Shown here: positions 1-9,613 of the stretch, in pieces
How positions within the stretch are numbered: the first letter of the stretch is position 1
How the letters are laid out: every line of letters begins with the position of its first letter
Assembly (NCBI RefSeq): GCF_013004105.1
Contig: NZ_CP053085.1
Coordinates: 3,596,001 to 3,660,000 of the forward strand
Direction of reading: 5' to 3'
Source of the DNA: Gemmatimonas groenlandica
GTDB taxonomy: Bacteria > Gemmatimonadota > Gemmatimonadetes > Gemmatimonadales > Gemmatimonadaceae
DNA length: 64,000 bases
The notes under the pieces: model-generated
Database searches by the model: none
What the model was told of the DNA's origin: nothing
What the model saw: the letters and a program-made list of their open reading frames with translations, nothing else
Program-made: the position numbers and the translations under genes

Positions 1-745
1 TCACGGCGGTTCTACCATCGGGGGTGATGCCTACCCGATACGCCATGCCGAAGCCTTCGAGCTTGTGCATGACGTCGCCGGTGGTGCCGTTCAGCACGTA
101 CACCAGGTGCGACTCGTTGCCGCCCACCCACACTTCCCGTCCGTCGGGCGTAACCGAAATCCCCTCGATGCGCGCACCCACCTGGAACGTGGCGCGCACG
201 GTGCGCGAGGGCACGTCGATCGCGCTCACCGACATGCCGACGATGTTCGTCGTGAACGCCCGCGTGTAGTCGCGCGACAGGCTCACCATGTGCGTGGTGG
301 GCTGCTTGGTGCTCATGGACGAGTCGATCATGCCGTTGTCGACGTTCACCACCAGCACCCGTTGTGCGCGCTCACCGGTCACCAGCAGCGACGCGTTGTC
401 GGCGAGGAAGGCCAGACCATGCGGCCGCTGATTCCCGGCGCCCAGCTCCACGATCTTCGGCGGTGCCGTGGGCGCGGTGAGATCGATGACCATAAGCGAA
501 CTGCCGACCGCATTGCGATTGCCGTAGATCGCCACCACTGCGCGACGGCCATTGGGCGAGATCGCCACCTCATGCGGGCCCTCGCCGGTTTGGATAGTGG
601 TGATCGTGCGGCCGGAGGCCACGTCGACGATGGAAGCCGAGTGGGCGTCCATGTTGCTGGCCACGATCGTGCCGCTGGGGGCGCGCTGGGCGGCCAGAAG
701 GGGCGCCGCGAGGAATGTGGCGAGCAGGGCGATGGCTTTCGTCAT
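1..745 (-). CDS. Secreted YVTN-type beta-propeller protein (C-terminus beyond the window)
   Basis: The minus strand reads from ATG at 745 without a stop to base 1, giving about 248 residues of an incomplete gene. It starts with a signal peptide (MTKAIALLATFLAAPLLAA). Repeating units of about 40 residues follow, with the pattern of YVTN/cytochrome-D1-like propellers: SIVDVASGRTITTI, GPHEVAISPNGRRAVV, RPHGLAFLADNASLLV, RIEGISVTPDGREVWV. Such proteins are usually periplasmic or outer-membrane-associated and carry no recognisable catalytic residues. The start is followed at once by repeat A1, so its promoter must lie inside or across that repeat. The substrate or partner cannot be inferred. Confidence 0.8.
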   Translation of the reverse strand, partial: MTKAIALLATFLAAPLLAAQRAPSGTIVASNMDAHSASIVDVASGRTITTIQTGEGPHEVAISPNGRRAVVAIYGNRNAVGSSLMVIDLTAPTAPPKIVELGAGNQRPHGLAFLADNASLLVTGERAQRVLVVNVDNGMIDSSMSTKQPTTHMVSLSRDYTRAFTTNIVGMSVSAIDVPSRTVRATFQVGARIEGISVTPDGREVWVGGNESHLVYVLNGTTGDVMHKLEGFGMAYRVGITPDGRTAV

Positions 746-760
746 GGCGTGTCGCGTGGG

Positions 761-955
761 GGGATACGAACGGAAACTGCCGTTCCTGACTGATACGGAT
801 ACGAACTGATAGCAACAGACACAAGGGATTCGCTCCGTGGGACACGCCGAGACGTCGGCTCGCGAGGAGCCCTTCAAACATTTTTATCTGTTTCTACCTG
901 TTCCTATCGGTTCGTATCCGTGTCAGTCAGGAACGGCCTGTTTCCGTTGGTATCC
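761..955. repeat. Intergenic long inverted repeat, family A, copy 1
   Basis: Two imperfect complementary arms (about 761-820 and 890-955) surround a loop of about 70 bases. The diagnostic word is CGGATACGAAC on the left and its complement GTTCGTATCCG on the right, with TTCCTGACTGA paired to TCAGTCAGGAA. It lies between divergent genes and fills most of the space between their starts. The same family recurs near 5.8, 9.5 and 46.0 kb. Confidence 0.85.
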
Positions 956-1024
956 ATCAGCTGGCCTCCGAGCACACCCCATGCGGCCCGTGACAGAAGG
1001 CCCGCGTGGCGCGAAGTTGTCGGC

Positions 1025-3655
1025 ATGTCGACCTCATCATTCTTTCGCTTCGCCCTGACCGCTGCCGCACTCGCCGGCGCGCTCGCGGCGAGCCCGGCGC
1101 AGGCACAGCATGCCTTCGCCGACCCCGGCGCGACGTTCGATCCGCGCGTGCCCACTCCCGCGCTGATCCTGGGCTACGATATCGGCGCTCGCTTTACGCC
1201 GCAGCGCGCCATGATGCGCTACATCGAGCGCATTGCTGCCGCGTCGAAGCGGGTGAAGGTGGACACTGTGGCCCGCACGTTCGAGGGGCGCGAGATGCTC
1301 ATCATCACCATCTCGAGCGAAGCCAACATGGCGCGGTTGGAGGAAATCCAGCGCGATGCCAAGCGTATCGCCGATCCTCGCGGGGCGAGTGCGGGCGACA
1401 TCGATGCGGCGGTGAAGCGCATTCCCAGCATCGTGTGGCTCGAGCATTCCGTGCATGGTGGTGAAGCGTCGGGGGCCGAAGCGGGACTGGCGCTGCTGTA
1501 TCAGCTGGCGGCCGGTACCGATGCCGATACCAAGCTGGCGCTCGACAGCACCGTGGTGCTGATCGACCCCAATGAGAATCCCGACGGACGCGAGCGGCAC
1601 ACGCACGACATCGAGCGCTACGGCAGCTCGCAGGGTGTGGCCAGTGAGCCGGGCGCGCTCAACAACGCCGGGTCGTGGCCGGGGCCGCGCACGTCGCACT
1701 ACTACTTCGACCTCAATCGCGACTGGTACGCGCAGTCGCACCCTGAGTCGAAGGGACGCGTGAGCACGTACATGAAATGGTGGCCGCATGTGGCGGTGGA
1801 CCTGCACGAGCAGGGAAGCAGCTCTTCGTTCTACTTCGCGCCGCCGCGTGAGCCCGACAATCAGAACAACCCCAAGCATCTGCCCAAGTGGTTCGACATC
1901 TTCGCCGCCGCGCACGGAGCGGCGTTCGACGTGCATGGGTGGTCGTACTTCCGTCGTGAAGGCTACGACTCGTTCTATCCGGGCTACGGCGAAGGGTGGC
2001 CGATGCTGACCGGTGCGATCGGCATGCTGTTCGAGAGCGCGTCGAGCTCGGGCGGTGCGGTCATGCGCAACGACGGCACACTGCGTACGCTGAAGCAGGC
2101 GGCGTTCGAGCATTTTACGGCCGAGTGGGCGACGGTGAAGACGTCGGCGCGTCGGCGCACGGAGCTGGTGCGTGACTATGCGGCGGCGCGCGCGAATGCG
2201 ATCACAGTGCACGCCAAGGGTCCGCTGCGAGCCGTGATGCTGGTGCGTGACATGCAGGGTCGGGCCGATTCGCTGGTGCAGAAGCTGCGCGACAACGGCA
2301 TCGAGGTGCAGCGCCTCACCGCCGATGTCGCGGTGGCCAACGCGAATATGTACGCCGGCGGTACGGTGCCTACCATGACCGCCAAGGCTGGCAGTTACGT
2401 GGTCGATCTCGCGCAGCCGCAGGGCTATCTGGCCAAGGCGTTGCTGGAGCCCGATGCCGCACTCGATTCGGCGTTCATCAAGTTCGAGCTCGAGCTGCGT
2501 CGCACCGGACAGCGCAATCGCTTCTACGACATGACCGCGTGGTCGTTGCCGTTGGCGTGGCGCGTGGACGCGTACGCGCTCTCCACGGTGCCGGGGTCAC
2601 TGGCGCTGGTGACCGACATGCCGCGCGCGTTCGTGGCACCGGCGCGCTCGGTGTACGGCTATGCCTTCGCGCCTGGCAGCGAAGCGAGCATCCGCCTGCT
2701 GGCGTCGTTGCTGACCGACTCGGTGCGGGTGTGGTACGCGCCGTACTCGTTCACGTCGAAGACCAACAAGTTTCCCAACGGCGCCTTCGTGATTCGCGCG
2801 GCCCTCAACCGCGCCGATGTGCACGACGTGGTCATGCGTCGTGCCGCCGAAGCCGGGGCGCAGCTGGCCTCGATTCCGTCGGCGGGTGTAGACGAAGGCA
2901 CCGACCTGGGCAGCAACTCGGTGATCCCGGTGCAGCGGCCCAAGGTGGCATTGTTGGGCGGCGCGCCGGTGAACGGCACGTCGATGGGCTTTGCGTGGTA
3001 CGCGATGGATCAACGTATCGGCTACGCCAGCTCCATCGTCGACGCGAACTTCGTGGCCGGCGGCGACATGAGCGCCTTCAACACGCTCATCGTGCCGTCG
3101 GTGCAAGCCGGCGCACTCGATCGCGCCTTGGGCGATGCCGGTCGCGCGCGCCTGGCCGACTGGGTGCGCAACGGTGGCGTGCTGATCACGCTCGACGCCG
3201 CGAGCGCGTGGGTGGCGCAGGAGCGCGTGGGGCTCGTGCGCACGCGGGTGAAGCGCGACTCCACGCGCGCCGACAGCACGGGCGGCGCACCACTCCCGGG
3301 CAGCCTGCCGGGCGTGCTGGCGCGCGCCACGGTCGACACGCTGTCGCCGCTGATGGCCGGCATTCTGAATAAGGAGATGCCGGTGTTCGTGAACAGCGAC
3401 CGTGTGTACACGATCCCCAAGGATCTCGCCGCCGGCGACGCCGTGATGCGCTTCGCCCCGGCGGCGCGGGTGCGGATCTCGGGCTACTACTGGCCCGAAG
3501 CGGCCGCGAAGCTTGGTGGCTCGCCGTACCTCTGGACCGAGCGCGCGGGACGCGGACGCGTGATCATGTTCGCGCATGACCCGGTGTACCGCGATCAGCT
3601 ACGCGGGACGATGCCGATCTTTGCGAATGCGGTACTGCTGGGTGGGAGTTACTGA
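1025..3655 (+). CDS. Secreted M14-family zinc carboxypeptidase
   Basis: The product has 876 residues from ATG 1025. This start was chosen because a signal peptide (FALTAAALAGALAASPAQAQ) follows directly, while the frame upstream runs through repeat A1. The M14 zinc ligands are visible as HGGE (residues 144-147) and the later histidine in VAVDLHEQG (261). A candidate catalytic glutamate is E337 in MLFESASS. DPNENPDGRERH near 181-192 is the usual substrate-pocket region. The C-terminal half (about 620-870) contains a stretch resembling class I glutamine-amidotransferase or ThuA-like folds (LLGGAPVNGTS, NTLIVPSVQAG), as in other large secreted M14 proteins. It probably degrades peptides in the periplasm or outside the cell. 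Family assignment is firm; the specificity is unknown. Confidence 0.9.
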   Translation: MSTSSFFRFALTAAALAGALAASPAQAQHAFADPGATFDPRVPTPALILGYDIGARFTPQRAMMRYIERIAAASKRVKVDTVARTFEGREMLIITISSEANMARLEEIQRDAKRIADPRGASAGDIDAAVKRIPSIVWLEHSVHGGEASGAEAGLALLYQLAAGTDADTKLALDSTVVLIDPNENPDGRERHTHDIERYGSSQGVASEPGALNNAGSWPGPRTSHYYFDLNRDWYAQSHPESKGRVSTYMKWWPHVAVDLHEQGSSSSFYFAPPREPDNQNNPKHLPKWFDIFAAAHGAAFDVHGWSYFRREGYDSFYPGYGEGWPMLTGAIGMLFESASSSGGAVMRNDGTLRTLKQAAFEHFTAEWATVKTSARRRTELVRDYAAARANAITVHAKGPLRAVMLVRDMQGRADSLVQKLRDNGIEVQRLTADVAVANANMYAGGTVPTMTAKAGSYVVDLAQPQGYLAKALLEPDAALDSAFIKFELELRRTGQRNRFYDMTAWSLPLAWRVDAYALSTVPGSLALVTDMPRAFVAPARSVYGYAFAPGSEASIRLLASLLTDSVRVWYAPYSFTSKTNKFPNGAFVIRAALNRADVHDVVMRRAAEAGAQLASIPSAGVDEGTDLGSNSVIPVQRPKVALLGGAPVNGTSMGFAWYAMDQRIGYASSIVDANFVAGGDMSAFNTLIVPSVQAGALDRALGDAGRARLADWVRNGGVLITLDAASAWVAQERVGLVRTRVKRDSTRADSTGGAPLPGSLPGVLARATVDTLSPLMAGILNKEMPVFVNSDRVYTIPKDLAAGDAVMRFAPAARVRISGYYWPEAAAKLGGSPYLWTERAGRGRVIMFAHDPVYRDQLRGTMPIFANAVLLGGSY

Positions 3656-3671
3656 GTTCGGACGGATAGAA

Positions 3672-3863
3672 ACGGCAACTGCAACTGCAAAAGCAAAAGC
3701 AACAGCGGGAACACGGATTCAGGCAGCGATTCCACCGATCACACAGATAAGCAAAAAACGATGAATCATCGATTTCTGCGTCGCACCTCAATCGGCTTAT
3801 CTGTGTAATCGGCGAGATCGGGCTTTTTGAATCCGTGTTCCCGCTGTTGCTTTTGCGGTTCTC
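3672..3863. repeat. Intergenic long inverted repeat, family B, copy 1
   Basis: Arms of roughly 70-90 bases pair AAAAGCAACAGCGGGAACA with its complement TGTTCCCGCTGTTGCTTTT, and CACAGATAAGC with GCTTATCTGTG nearer the centre. It fills the gap between two converging genes (stops at 3655 and 3876), so a transcript from either side would read through a long hairpin. Other copies lie near 22.9, 24.1 and 59.6 kb. Confidence 0.85.
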
Positions 3864-3875
3864 GATCTCCCTCGC

Positions 3876-5090
3876 CTAGGCAATACTCGCCGCATACGCT
3901 GCCGCGAACCGCCCCGTATCCGCGGCCTTCATCCCGCACACGCCAACGCGCAGCCCTTCGGGCATCGGCACCACGAACACATCCGCCGCCTGCAGTTTCT
4001 CGCACACCGCAAATGGATCCGGCGGCGCCGGCAATGTCACGAAGAATCCGCCGTCCCACGCGGATCCCGGCAGTCCCTCAGCTTTGAGCGCGGCATCGAG
4101 CGCCGTCACGCGCTCGGTGAGCACGCCGCGCCAATGCGCATGTTCGGCGGCCAATGCAGCCTGCGCGGCTTCGCTCTTGGTCATGCGCAGCAGCACGCTC
4201 ATGGGCGCACGGGCGCAATTACTCCACGTGCCACGGCAGCTCGACACCAACGCGCCTTTGAGCGCGGCGTCGCTGCTCCACGGAAACACCAGTGCACCGG
4301 CGCGTGAGCCGTACAGCGTGAATGCCTTGCTGAGGCTCAGGCTCGCGCACACCAGCACGGATTGTTCGGCGCCGAACTCGGCGTAGTCATCGAGCGCTTC
4401 GCGCACGTCGTTGGGATCGCGCGCGTAGTCGAGATACGCGAAATCCAACAGCAGCGTGACAGGGCCCTGCGACGCGATGTCGCGCAGCACCGCCAACAGC
4501 GTGCGGCGATCGTCGCGCGACAGACTGCGGCCCGTGGGGTTGTGGCAGGGGTCATTGAGCCACACGAGCAACCGACCCTGCTCTTCCAGCAGGTCACGAG
4601 CCTTGGCTTCCCACGCGCCCACGTCGAGCGCTTCGCCGGGTGCGGGATACGGTGCCGTTTCCAGTCGCACCGAGGCTTCGGCGGCGATCGTGGCGTACGG
4701 ACCCCAGAAGGGCGCGGCGGTGAGAATGGCCTGCCCGCGCTCCACGAAGTTCTTGAGCGTGAGCGCCAACGCTCCCGATCCACCGGGCGTCGCCACGGCC
4801 ACGCCGGGGCTCGTGAGCTGCGGCCAATGCCGCTGGGTAAGCGCCAGCAGGAACGCCGGGTCACCGGCGATCGGCGCGTATGGCGCGATCTCCATGGGCG
4901 TGAGCTCGCGCCAGAGCGCCATCACACTATCGAGTACCACCAGCTTGCCATGGTCGTCGAGCAGCGCGCCGACGGTGGCGTTGATAACCGGCGCTCCCGT
5001 GGCCGCCCGTTGTTGGGCGGCCGCGTTGAGCGTGAAGATCAGATCGTCGCCGGCGAACCCCTGGCGCGAGTCGAGGAGATGAGTGCGCAT
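3876..5090 (-). CDS. PLP-dependent class I/II aminotransferase
   Basis: The 404-residue product has the fold-type I aminotransferase landmarks: NPTG at 184-187, Asp216 in LLLDFAYLDY that would hold the pyridine nitrogen, the PLP lysine K255 in SLSLSKAFTLYGSRAG, and R263 eight residues on. A C-terminal RVGVCGM takes the position of the carboxylate-binding region. The pattern and length resemble the AspC/TyrB branch, so an aspartate or aromatic amino-acid transaminase is likely. The amino-acid donor cannot be read from sequence. There is no signal peptide, so it acts in the cytosol. It converges on the M14 gene across repeat B1 and lies 31 bases upstream of a DinB-like gene on the same strand. 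Confidence 0.85.
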   Translation of the reverse strand: MRTHLLDSRQGFAGDDLIFTLNAAAQQRAATGAPVINATVGALLDDHGKLVVLDSVMALWRELTPMEIAPYAPIAGDPAFLLALTQRHWPQLTSPGVAVATPGGSGALALTLKNFVERGQAILTAAPFWGPYATIAAEASVRLETAPYPAPGEALDVGAWEAKARDLLEEQGRLLVWLNDPCHNPTGRSLSRDDRRTLLAVLRDIASQGPVTLLLDFAYLDYARDPNDVREALDDYAEFGAEQSVLVCASLSLSKAFTLYGSRAGALVFPWSSDAALKGALVSSCRGTWSNCARAPMSVLLRMTKSEAAQAALAAEHAHWRGVLTERVTALDAALKAEGLPGSAWDGGFFVTLPAPPDPFAVCEKLQAADVFVVPMPEGLRVGVCGMKAADTGRFAAAYAASIA

Positions 5091-5121
5091 CTCCTAACCT
5101 AATGCGATCAGCGTTTGCTGC

Positions 5122-5667
5122 TCAGCGCTTGCTCGACGGCGGGACCATCCCCTTCATGCGCATGTACGTCACGATGTTGCCGTAGTGCTCACCGTCATGC
5201 ACCGCATTGAGCGCGAGCGCGGCGATCTTGGTGCTCTTCGACCCGAACATGTCGACCATGGCCGTACCCGACGCGGCCGGGATGTTGTACGCCTTCATGC
5301 AATGCGCGGTCGACGCCTTGAGCGCAGCCACCAGCGCCGCCTTCGTCTTGGCCGTCTTCTCGATGGCGTCTTCGGCCGGCTGCTTCTCGCCCAGTACCGC
5401 CGCACAGATCATGTCCTGCGTGCCGGCCACATGCCCGATCAGTTCACCAAAGCTGCGCACGGTGGCCACCGGCTTGTACGCATAGTTGGCCTCCGTCATC
5501 TCTTCGGCGGCCTTGGTGATGAAATCGATCTGGCCCTGCCAGTTGGAATACAGGGCGGCCATCGCGGGATCCTTGGGCGCCTGCGCAGCGGCCGTGTTCG
5601 GCGAGGCCACAACGGAGAGGGCCGCGACGGCCATCACGGCCGTGAGCGTACGGGTGGTGCGAATCAT
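5122..5667 (-). CDS. Exported DinB-like four-helix protein
   Basis: The ATG at 5667 gives 181 residues. Extending upstream would translate repeat A2, so this start is preferred. A signal peptide (TLTAVMAVAALSVVASPNTAAAQ) precedes a DinB/YfiT-type four-helix domain. Two candidate metal histidine sites typical of the family are visible: IGHVAGTQ, and NAVHDGEHYGN near the C-terminus. DinB-superfamily members are metal-dependent enzymes, often thiol transferases or of unknown role, and export is less common. The gene sits on the same strand as the aminotransferase, but no shared pathway is evident. Confidence 0.82.
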   Translation of the reverse strand: MIRTTRTLTAVMAVAALSVVASPNTAAAQAPKDPAMAALYSNWQGQIDFITKAAEEMTEANYAYKPVATVRSFGELIGHVAGTQDMICAAVLGEKQPAEDAIEKTAKTKAALVAALKASTAHCMKAYNIPAASGTAMVDMFGSKSTKIAALALNAVHDGEHYGNIVTYMRMKGMVPPSSKR

Positions 5668-5720
5668 GAGAGCCTCGAGCAAAACGGGGGAGTGTTGGCG
5701 GGCTGCCCGGCCGTTGGGGA

Positions 5721-5926
5721 TTGGAACGGAAACGGGCTGTTCCTGACTGACACGGATACGAACTGGCAGGAACCGATAGCAACGGATCAAACAACAACCG
5801 ACAATGGTTTCTTGATGCTCGCGAGCGGGGACGGTGTGACCATCACGCGGAGCAGATCCACGGTGTCCGTTGCTATCAATTCGTATCCGTGTCAGGCGGG
5901 AACCACCAGTTTCCGTTCGTATCCCG
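5721..5926. repeat. Intergenic long inverted repeat, family A, copy 2
   Basis: The left arm (about 5721-5800) contains TTCCTGACTGACACGGATAC and GATCAAACAAC. The right arm (about 5860-5926) contains TTCGTATCCGTGTCAGG and TTTCCGTTCGTATCC. It is intergenic, between the DinB-like start and the end of the diguanylate cyclase gene on the same strand. Confidence 0.85.
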
Positions 5927-6007
5927 GTGCTACGAGCAGCTCCGAAGGACGCATCAATTATGCGGTCCACGACGCGAACCCGCGAACCCGAACCTGCCGC
6001 CCCCCGC

Positions 6008-8794
6008 TCAGGCCGCCTGAGCCGGTCGACGCTGCTTCTGGGCGTACAGTGCCTGGTCCGCCCGACTGAGCGCCATGGTCAACGTCTCGTCGTCATTGGC
6101 GTCGAAATAGGCGACGCCGAGCGACATGTGCACCTCCCACGGGGCGGCGGTGACGGAGCGCGCTTCATTGTCGATACGCAACCGCGCGCGCAGGCGCGCG
6201 CTCAGTGATTCCACAGCGGCGGGCGAGATACCGATAGCGAGAATCGTGAACTCGTCGCCGCCGAGTCGCGCCACGATGTCGCTCTCGCGGAAGATGCTGC
6301 GCAGCGTGTTGGCCGCCACGAGCAGGGCCTCGTCGCCGGCATCGTGGCCGTAGCTGTCGTTGATGCGCTTGAAGTGATCGAGATCGCCATAGAACAAGGC
6401 GCACCTCGGCGACGCGCGACGGGCGTTGCGAACCTGCTGTTCGGCCACCTCCATGAAGCCGCGGCGGTTGTACAGTCCCGTGAGTTCGTCGTGCAGCGAC
6501 TGATGCCGCAGCACCTCTTCGGCCCGTTTGGCGTCGGTAATGTCGCGCGCCACCAGCACCTGTCCGCCATTGGGCAGCTGCGAAAGCGACATCCACTGCG
6601 GGAACGATTCCCCGCCGGCGCGAACGCCCATGGCCTCGCCTTGCCACGCGCCAACCGACTGCACCACCGGACCAAACTCGCGCGCCAACCGGAGTGATTC
6701 GGCGGCCGAATACACGCGCTGCCACGGTGCACCGATGAGCTGATCGATGGGCATACCGTGCATGCGCGCGAATGCCTGGTTCACGAACTCCAGTGTGCCG
6801 GCCACCCCGAGAATCGCGATGCCATCGGTGGCCATGGCCACGGCCGCCGCAAAGCGTTCGCGCTCACGTTCGGCGTCACGGCGCGCGGTCACGTCATGCG
6901 ACAACGAGACCCATCCCGTGAGCCGACCGTCGGTGCCACGCAACGCCGTCGTACTCAACTCACGCCAGTAGGGCGAGCCGTCTCGACGATAGTTGAGAAT
7001 CTCCCCCGACCAACTGCGCTCTTCACGTAGCGCCTGCTGCAAATTCGCCACGGTGGCGGGGTTCGTATGCAATCCCTCCGTAAGCTCGGACGGTCGATGC
7101 CCTAGACTGTCCGACATGGTGTAGCCGGTCATGCGCTCCCACGCTTCGTTCACCCACGTCACAAGGAGGTCGGCATCGGTCATCACGACGGCGTGATCGG
7201 TCTTGCGGGCCAACACCGACAGCATTTCGTGCTCTTCGGCCAGCAGCAACTGGTCGGTGATGTCGGAGAAGGTCGCGACTGCCGCCATCGGGGTCTCACG
7301 CTCGTGTGTGACGATGGGGCGCGCATTGACACTCAACCAGCGGCGACTGCCATCAGCGCGCGACACCTGTATGCGCGTGCCATCCACGGGCATGTTCTCG
7401 ATCCGGGCGCGCACGATCGGATGCGCCTCTGGCGCCATCGCGTGGCCATTCGCGTCGAGGGCCTGCCAAGTCTCATCGTACGACGAGCGTCCCGCGAGCT
7501 GATCACCGGTAAGTCCCAGAATGCGTTCGGCGCTGGCGTTCCAAGCGATGATTTTCCCGTGCTCGTCCTGCATCACCACGCCTTCGGCCAGCGAATCCAC
7601 CAACGTGCGATAGCGCGCCTCGTTGGCGACCAAGGCGTCCTGCACGCGACGAATCTCACTGAGGTCCTGCATCACACTCGACACGAACTGTAGCGAACCA
7701 TCGGGCCAGTGATGGGCTACGAGCGTCTGCCGTACTGGGCGGGTGGTCCCGTCGTCGAGTGTCAACCGTACTTCATCACGCCACAATCCCGTGGCGATGA
7801 CCTGCGGGAGTCCGGTCTCCCGCACCAACTGGCGGCTTTCACGATCGAGTACGTCGATGGCTTCCTGCGCTGTCGCGGCACCACCGGAGCCTCCTGACAG
7901 GGCGCGGGCCGCCCGATTCGCGTAGAGAATGTTTCCGCTGGGATGGAACGCTACGATCGGGTCGGGTGACGCGTCGCTGATCTGATGCAGGCGCGCGAGC
8001 TCGGATGCCTGATGCTCGAGCTCATCCTGATGCTGGAGCAACGCGAGATGCTGGGCCTCGAGCTCCGTCGACGACCGCTCGAGCGCCTCCGACTGCTTCT
8101 CGAGCGTGCTGTTGCTGGCCTGCACTGATGTGACGAGCTGCTCGATCGCGCGCGTGGTCGGGTGAATGATCAACCGTACGACGAGCACGCTGATGCCGAG
8201 CAGTAGGAGTGCGCCGACGATCTGGAAGCTCACGAGGCGATTGACCGAGCTCCGTTCCTCGGCCGCCAGGTCGCCGACCAGGTGATCCATGGCCGCCACG
8301 TAGCCGATGCGCGTATTCACGAGCTCATGCGCGCGTTTGGCGTAATCGCCGTCGAGCTGTTGCTCGCGGAGCGCCCGACCGACGCCAGTCACGACGGAGT
8401 CGGTGACCGTCACCAACCCGTCGAGCGCATCGAGTCGGGCGCGTGTGGCGCGCGACGGCGTGGGCAGCCCCAGCGCCTTCGATCCGACCTTGAGGGAATC
8501 GTGCACCCGACGCCATTCACGGTGCGTGTCGGCAAGCTCCTTCGCCAACGAATCAAGCGACACGGTCTGTTGTGCCGGATTTCCCTGGAGCTCGTTGCGA
8601 AGCAGTGGGCCCCAGACCACCAAGGCCACGATTCGCTGCGCCAGCATGCGCTGACGGCCAGCCACATTGATCAGCTGAGCGGAGTCGGCGTGCCGGTTGG
8701 TCTGCCACACCACGAGCGCCGCGTTCGCCGCAAAGAGGAGGGCAATGGCGACGAGCGAAATGATGTATCGGCGCGTGAGCTGAGGAACAAGCAC
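6008..8794 (-). CDS. Membrane-anchored multi-PAS diguanylate cyclase
   Basis: The 928-residue protein begins with TM1 (about 10-30), then a PilJ/NarX-like four-helix sensor region (NVAGRQRMLAQRI, about 42-185), TM2 (about 188-210) and a coiled coil (218-270). Four PAS domains follow: about 270-380, 395-515, 525-640 and 650-765. The C-terminal GGDEF domain (about 770-925) has an intact RLGGDEF active site at 843-849. RESD at 836-839 sits exactly five residues before it, as in the inhibitory I-site, so product inhibition by c-di-GMP is expected. There is no EAL domain. It should make c-di-GMP in response to a periplasmic or PAS-sensed signal. The gene stands alone between repeat A2 and an uncharacterised gene. 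Confidence 0.92.
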   Translation of the reverse strand: MLVPQLTRRYIISLVAIALLFAANAALVVWQTNRHADSAQLINVAGRQRMLAQRIVALVVWGPLLRNELQGNPAQQTVSLDSLAKELADTHREWRRVHDSLKVGSKALGLPTPSRATRARLDALDGLVTVTDSVVTGVGRALREQQLDGDYAKRAHELVNTRIGYVAAMDHLVGDLAAEERSSVNRLVSFQIVGALLLLGISVLVVRLIIHPTTRAIEQLVTSVQASNSTLEKQSEALERSSTELEAQHLALLQHQDELEHQASELARLHQISDASPDPIVAFHPSGNILYANRAARALSGGSGGAATAQEAIDVLDRESRQLVRETGLPQVIATGLWRDEVRLTLDDGTTRPVRQTLVAHHWPDGSLQFVSSVMQDLSEIRRVQDALVANEARYRTLVDSLAEGVVMQDEHGKIIAWNASAERILGLTGDQLAGRSSYDETWQALDANGHAMAPEAHPIVRARIENMPVDGTRIQVSRADGSRRWLSVNARPIVTHERETPMAAVATFSDITDQLLLAEEHEMLSVLARKTDHAVVMTDADLLVTWVNEAWERMTGYTMSDSLGHRPSELTEGLHTNPATVANLQQALREERSWSGEILNYRRDGSPYWRELSTTALRGTDGRLTGWVSLSHDVTARRDAERERERFAAAVAMATDGIAILGVAGTLEFVNQAFARMHGMPIDQLIGAPWQRVYSAAESLRLAREFGPVVQSVGAWQGEAMGVRAGGESFPQWMSLSQLPNGGQVLVARDITDAKRAEEVLRHQSLHDELTGLYNRRGFMEVAEQQVRNARRASPRCALFYGDLDHFKRINDSYGHDAGDEALLVAANTLRSIFRESDIVARLGGDEFTILAIGISPAAVESLSARLRARLRIDNEARSVTAAPWEVHMSLGVAYFDANDDETLTMALSRADQALYAQKQRRPAQAA

Positions 8795-8871
8795 GAGTCA
8801 GGACCTGAGGCGACGAGAGGAGATGACTTCTAGGTATCGGCATCTCGTTCCACTTCCTGATAGTCGCCGTC

Positions 8872-9393
8872 TCAATTCGAGGTGCGATACTCCAGGTCCA
8901 GATCGCCATCGGCCGGCACGGCCGCCCATCTCGCCAGCAATGCATCCCGCAGCGAGCGTACGCTCTCCAGTTCGCCGTCCGACAGCTGCCACCGCCCTGC
9001 CGGTATGGTCTTTCCCACGGCTTCCCGTGACGCCACATACTGCGCCGCCTGCACCGCGAAAGCCTCCGCGGTCATGGCCTCACCCTGACGCCGCTCGGCG
9101 TCGAAGAACCCCACGATCAGCTCCACGACCAACGCTTCGTCGGGAATCGGTCCCCGTGGCCACGGCTTGGCGAAGTCGGTGATCTCCCACCCGTCGGCCA
9201 ATAGCCCGTAGAACCCCCGCCGAAAACCCAATGTGCTCTCGACGGCATAGTGCGTGAGATCGTGGACCGGCATCACACTCGCGGTCGGTCCATGTAGCCG
9301 CTGCCACGTGACTGACCCATCGCGACGCGTGCACGTGAGCGACGCGGAGCCGTCGGCGTGCCGCTTTAGTCTGATACGCAGGTCGACGGTCAT
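8872..9393 (-). CDS. Uncharacterised protein, 173 residues
   Basis: The start at ATG 9393 (MTVDLRIRLKRHADG) was chosen because the upstream extension runs into repeat A3. No signal peptide or membrane segment is visible. The N-terminal part looks beta-rich and amphipathic, with alternating charged and hydrophobic residues (SLTCTRRDGSVTWQRL). The C-terminal half looks helical and acidic. HDLTHYAVE around residue 54 is a histidine-rich patch, but I recognise no family. It is followed on the same strand by the diguanylate cyclase gene 77 bases downstream. Even codon use supports a real gene; the function is unknown. Confidence 0.7.
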   Translation of the reverse strand: MTVDLRIRLKRHADGSASLTCTRRDGSVTWQRLHGPTASVMPVHDLTHYAVESTLGFRRGFYGLLADGWEITDFAKPWPRGPIPDEALVVELIVGFFDAERRQGEAMTAEAFAVQAAQYVASREAVGKTIPAGRWQLSDGELESVRSLRDALLARWAAVPADGDLDLEYRTSN

Positions 9394-9400
9394 ACGGTTG

Positions 9401-9589
9401 GATAAAAGCAGAAACAGCGGTTCCTGACTGACACGGATACGAACCGGTAGGAACTGATAGCAACCGATCAAACAACGCAAAGCAATGAGAAGCTTCTCTC
9501 GGCGGATCGCCCGACGTTCACACGGAGCTAATCCCTCGTGTCCGTTCGTATCGGTTCATATCCGTGTCAGGCAGGAACTGTTCTTATCC
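9401..9589. repeat. Intergenic long inverted repeat, family A, copy 3
   Basis: The left arm (about 9401-9475) carries GGTTCCTGACTGACACGGAT and GATCAAACAAC. The right arm (about 9535-9589) carries CATATCCGTGTCAGGCAGGA and ends in a TTCTTATCC that pairs with the GGATAAAAGC beginning. It separates the start of the 173-residue gene from the end of the outer-membrane protein gene on the same strand. Confidence 0.85.
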
Positions 9590-9613
9590 CCAAACGAATC
9601 TCCGATAGCCGAC

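Noticed and set aside
761-955. Family A repeat as an insertion sequence or MITE with a target duplication
   Set aside because: No flanking direct repeats common to the copies and no transposase; called only an inverted-repeat family.
1037-2212. Large antisense frame within the M14 peptidase gene
   Set aside because: Composition is Arg/His-rich without domains, typical of antisense shadows of high-GC genes.
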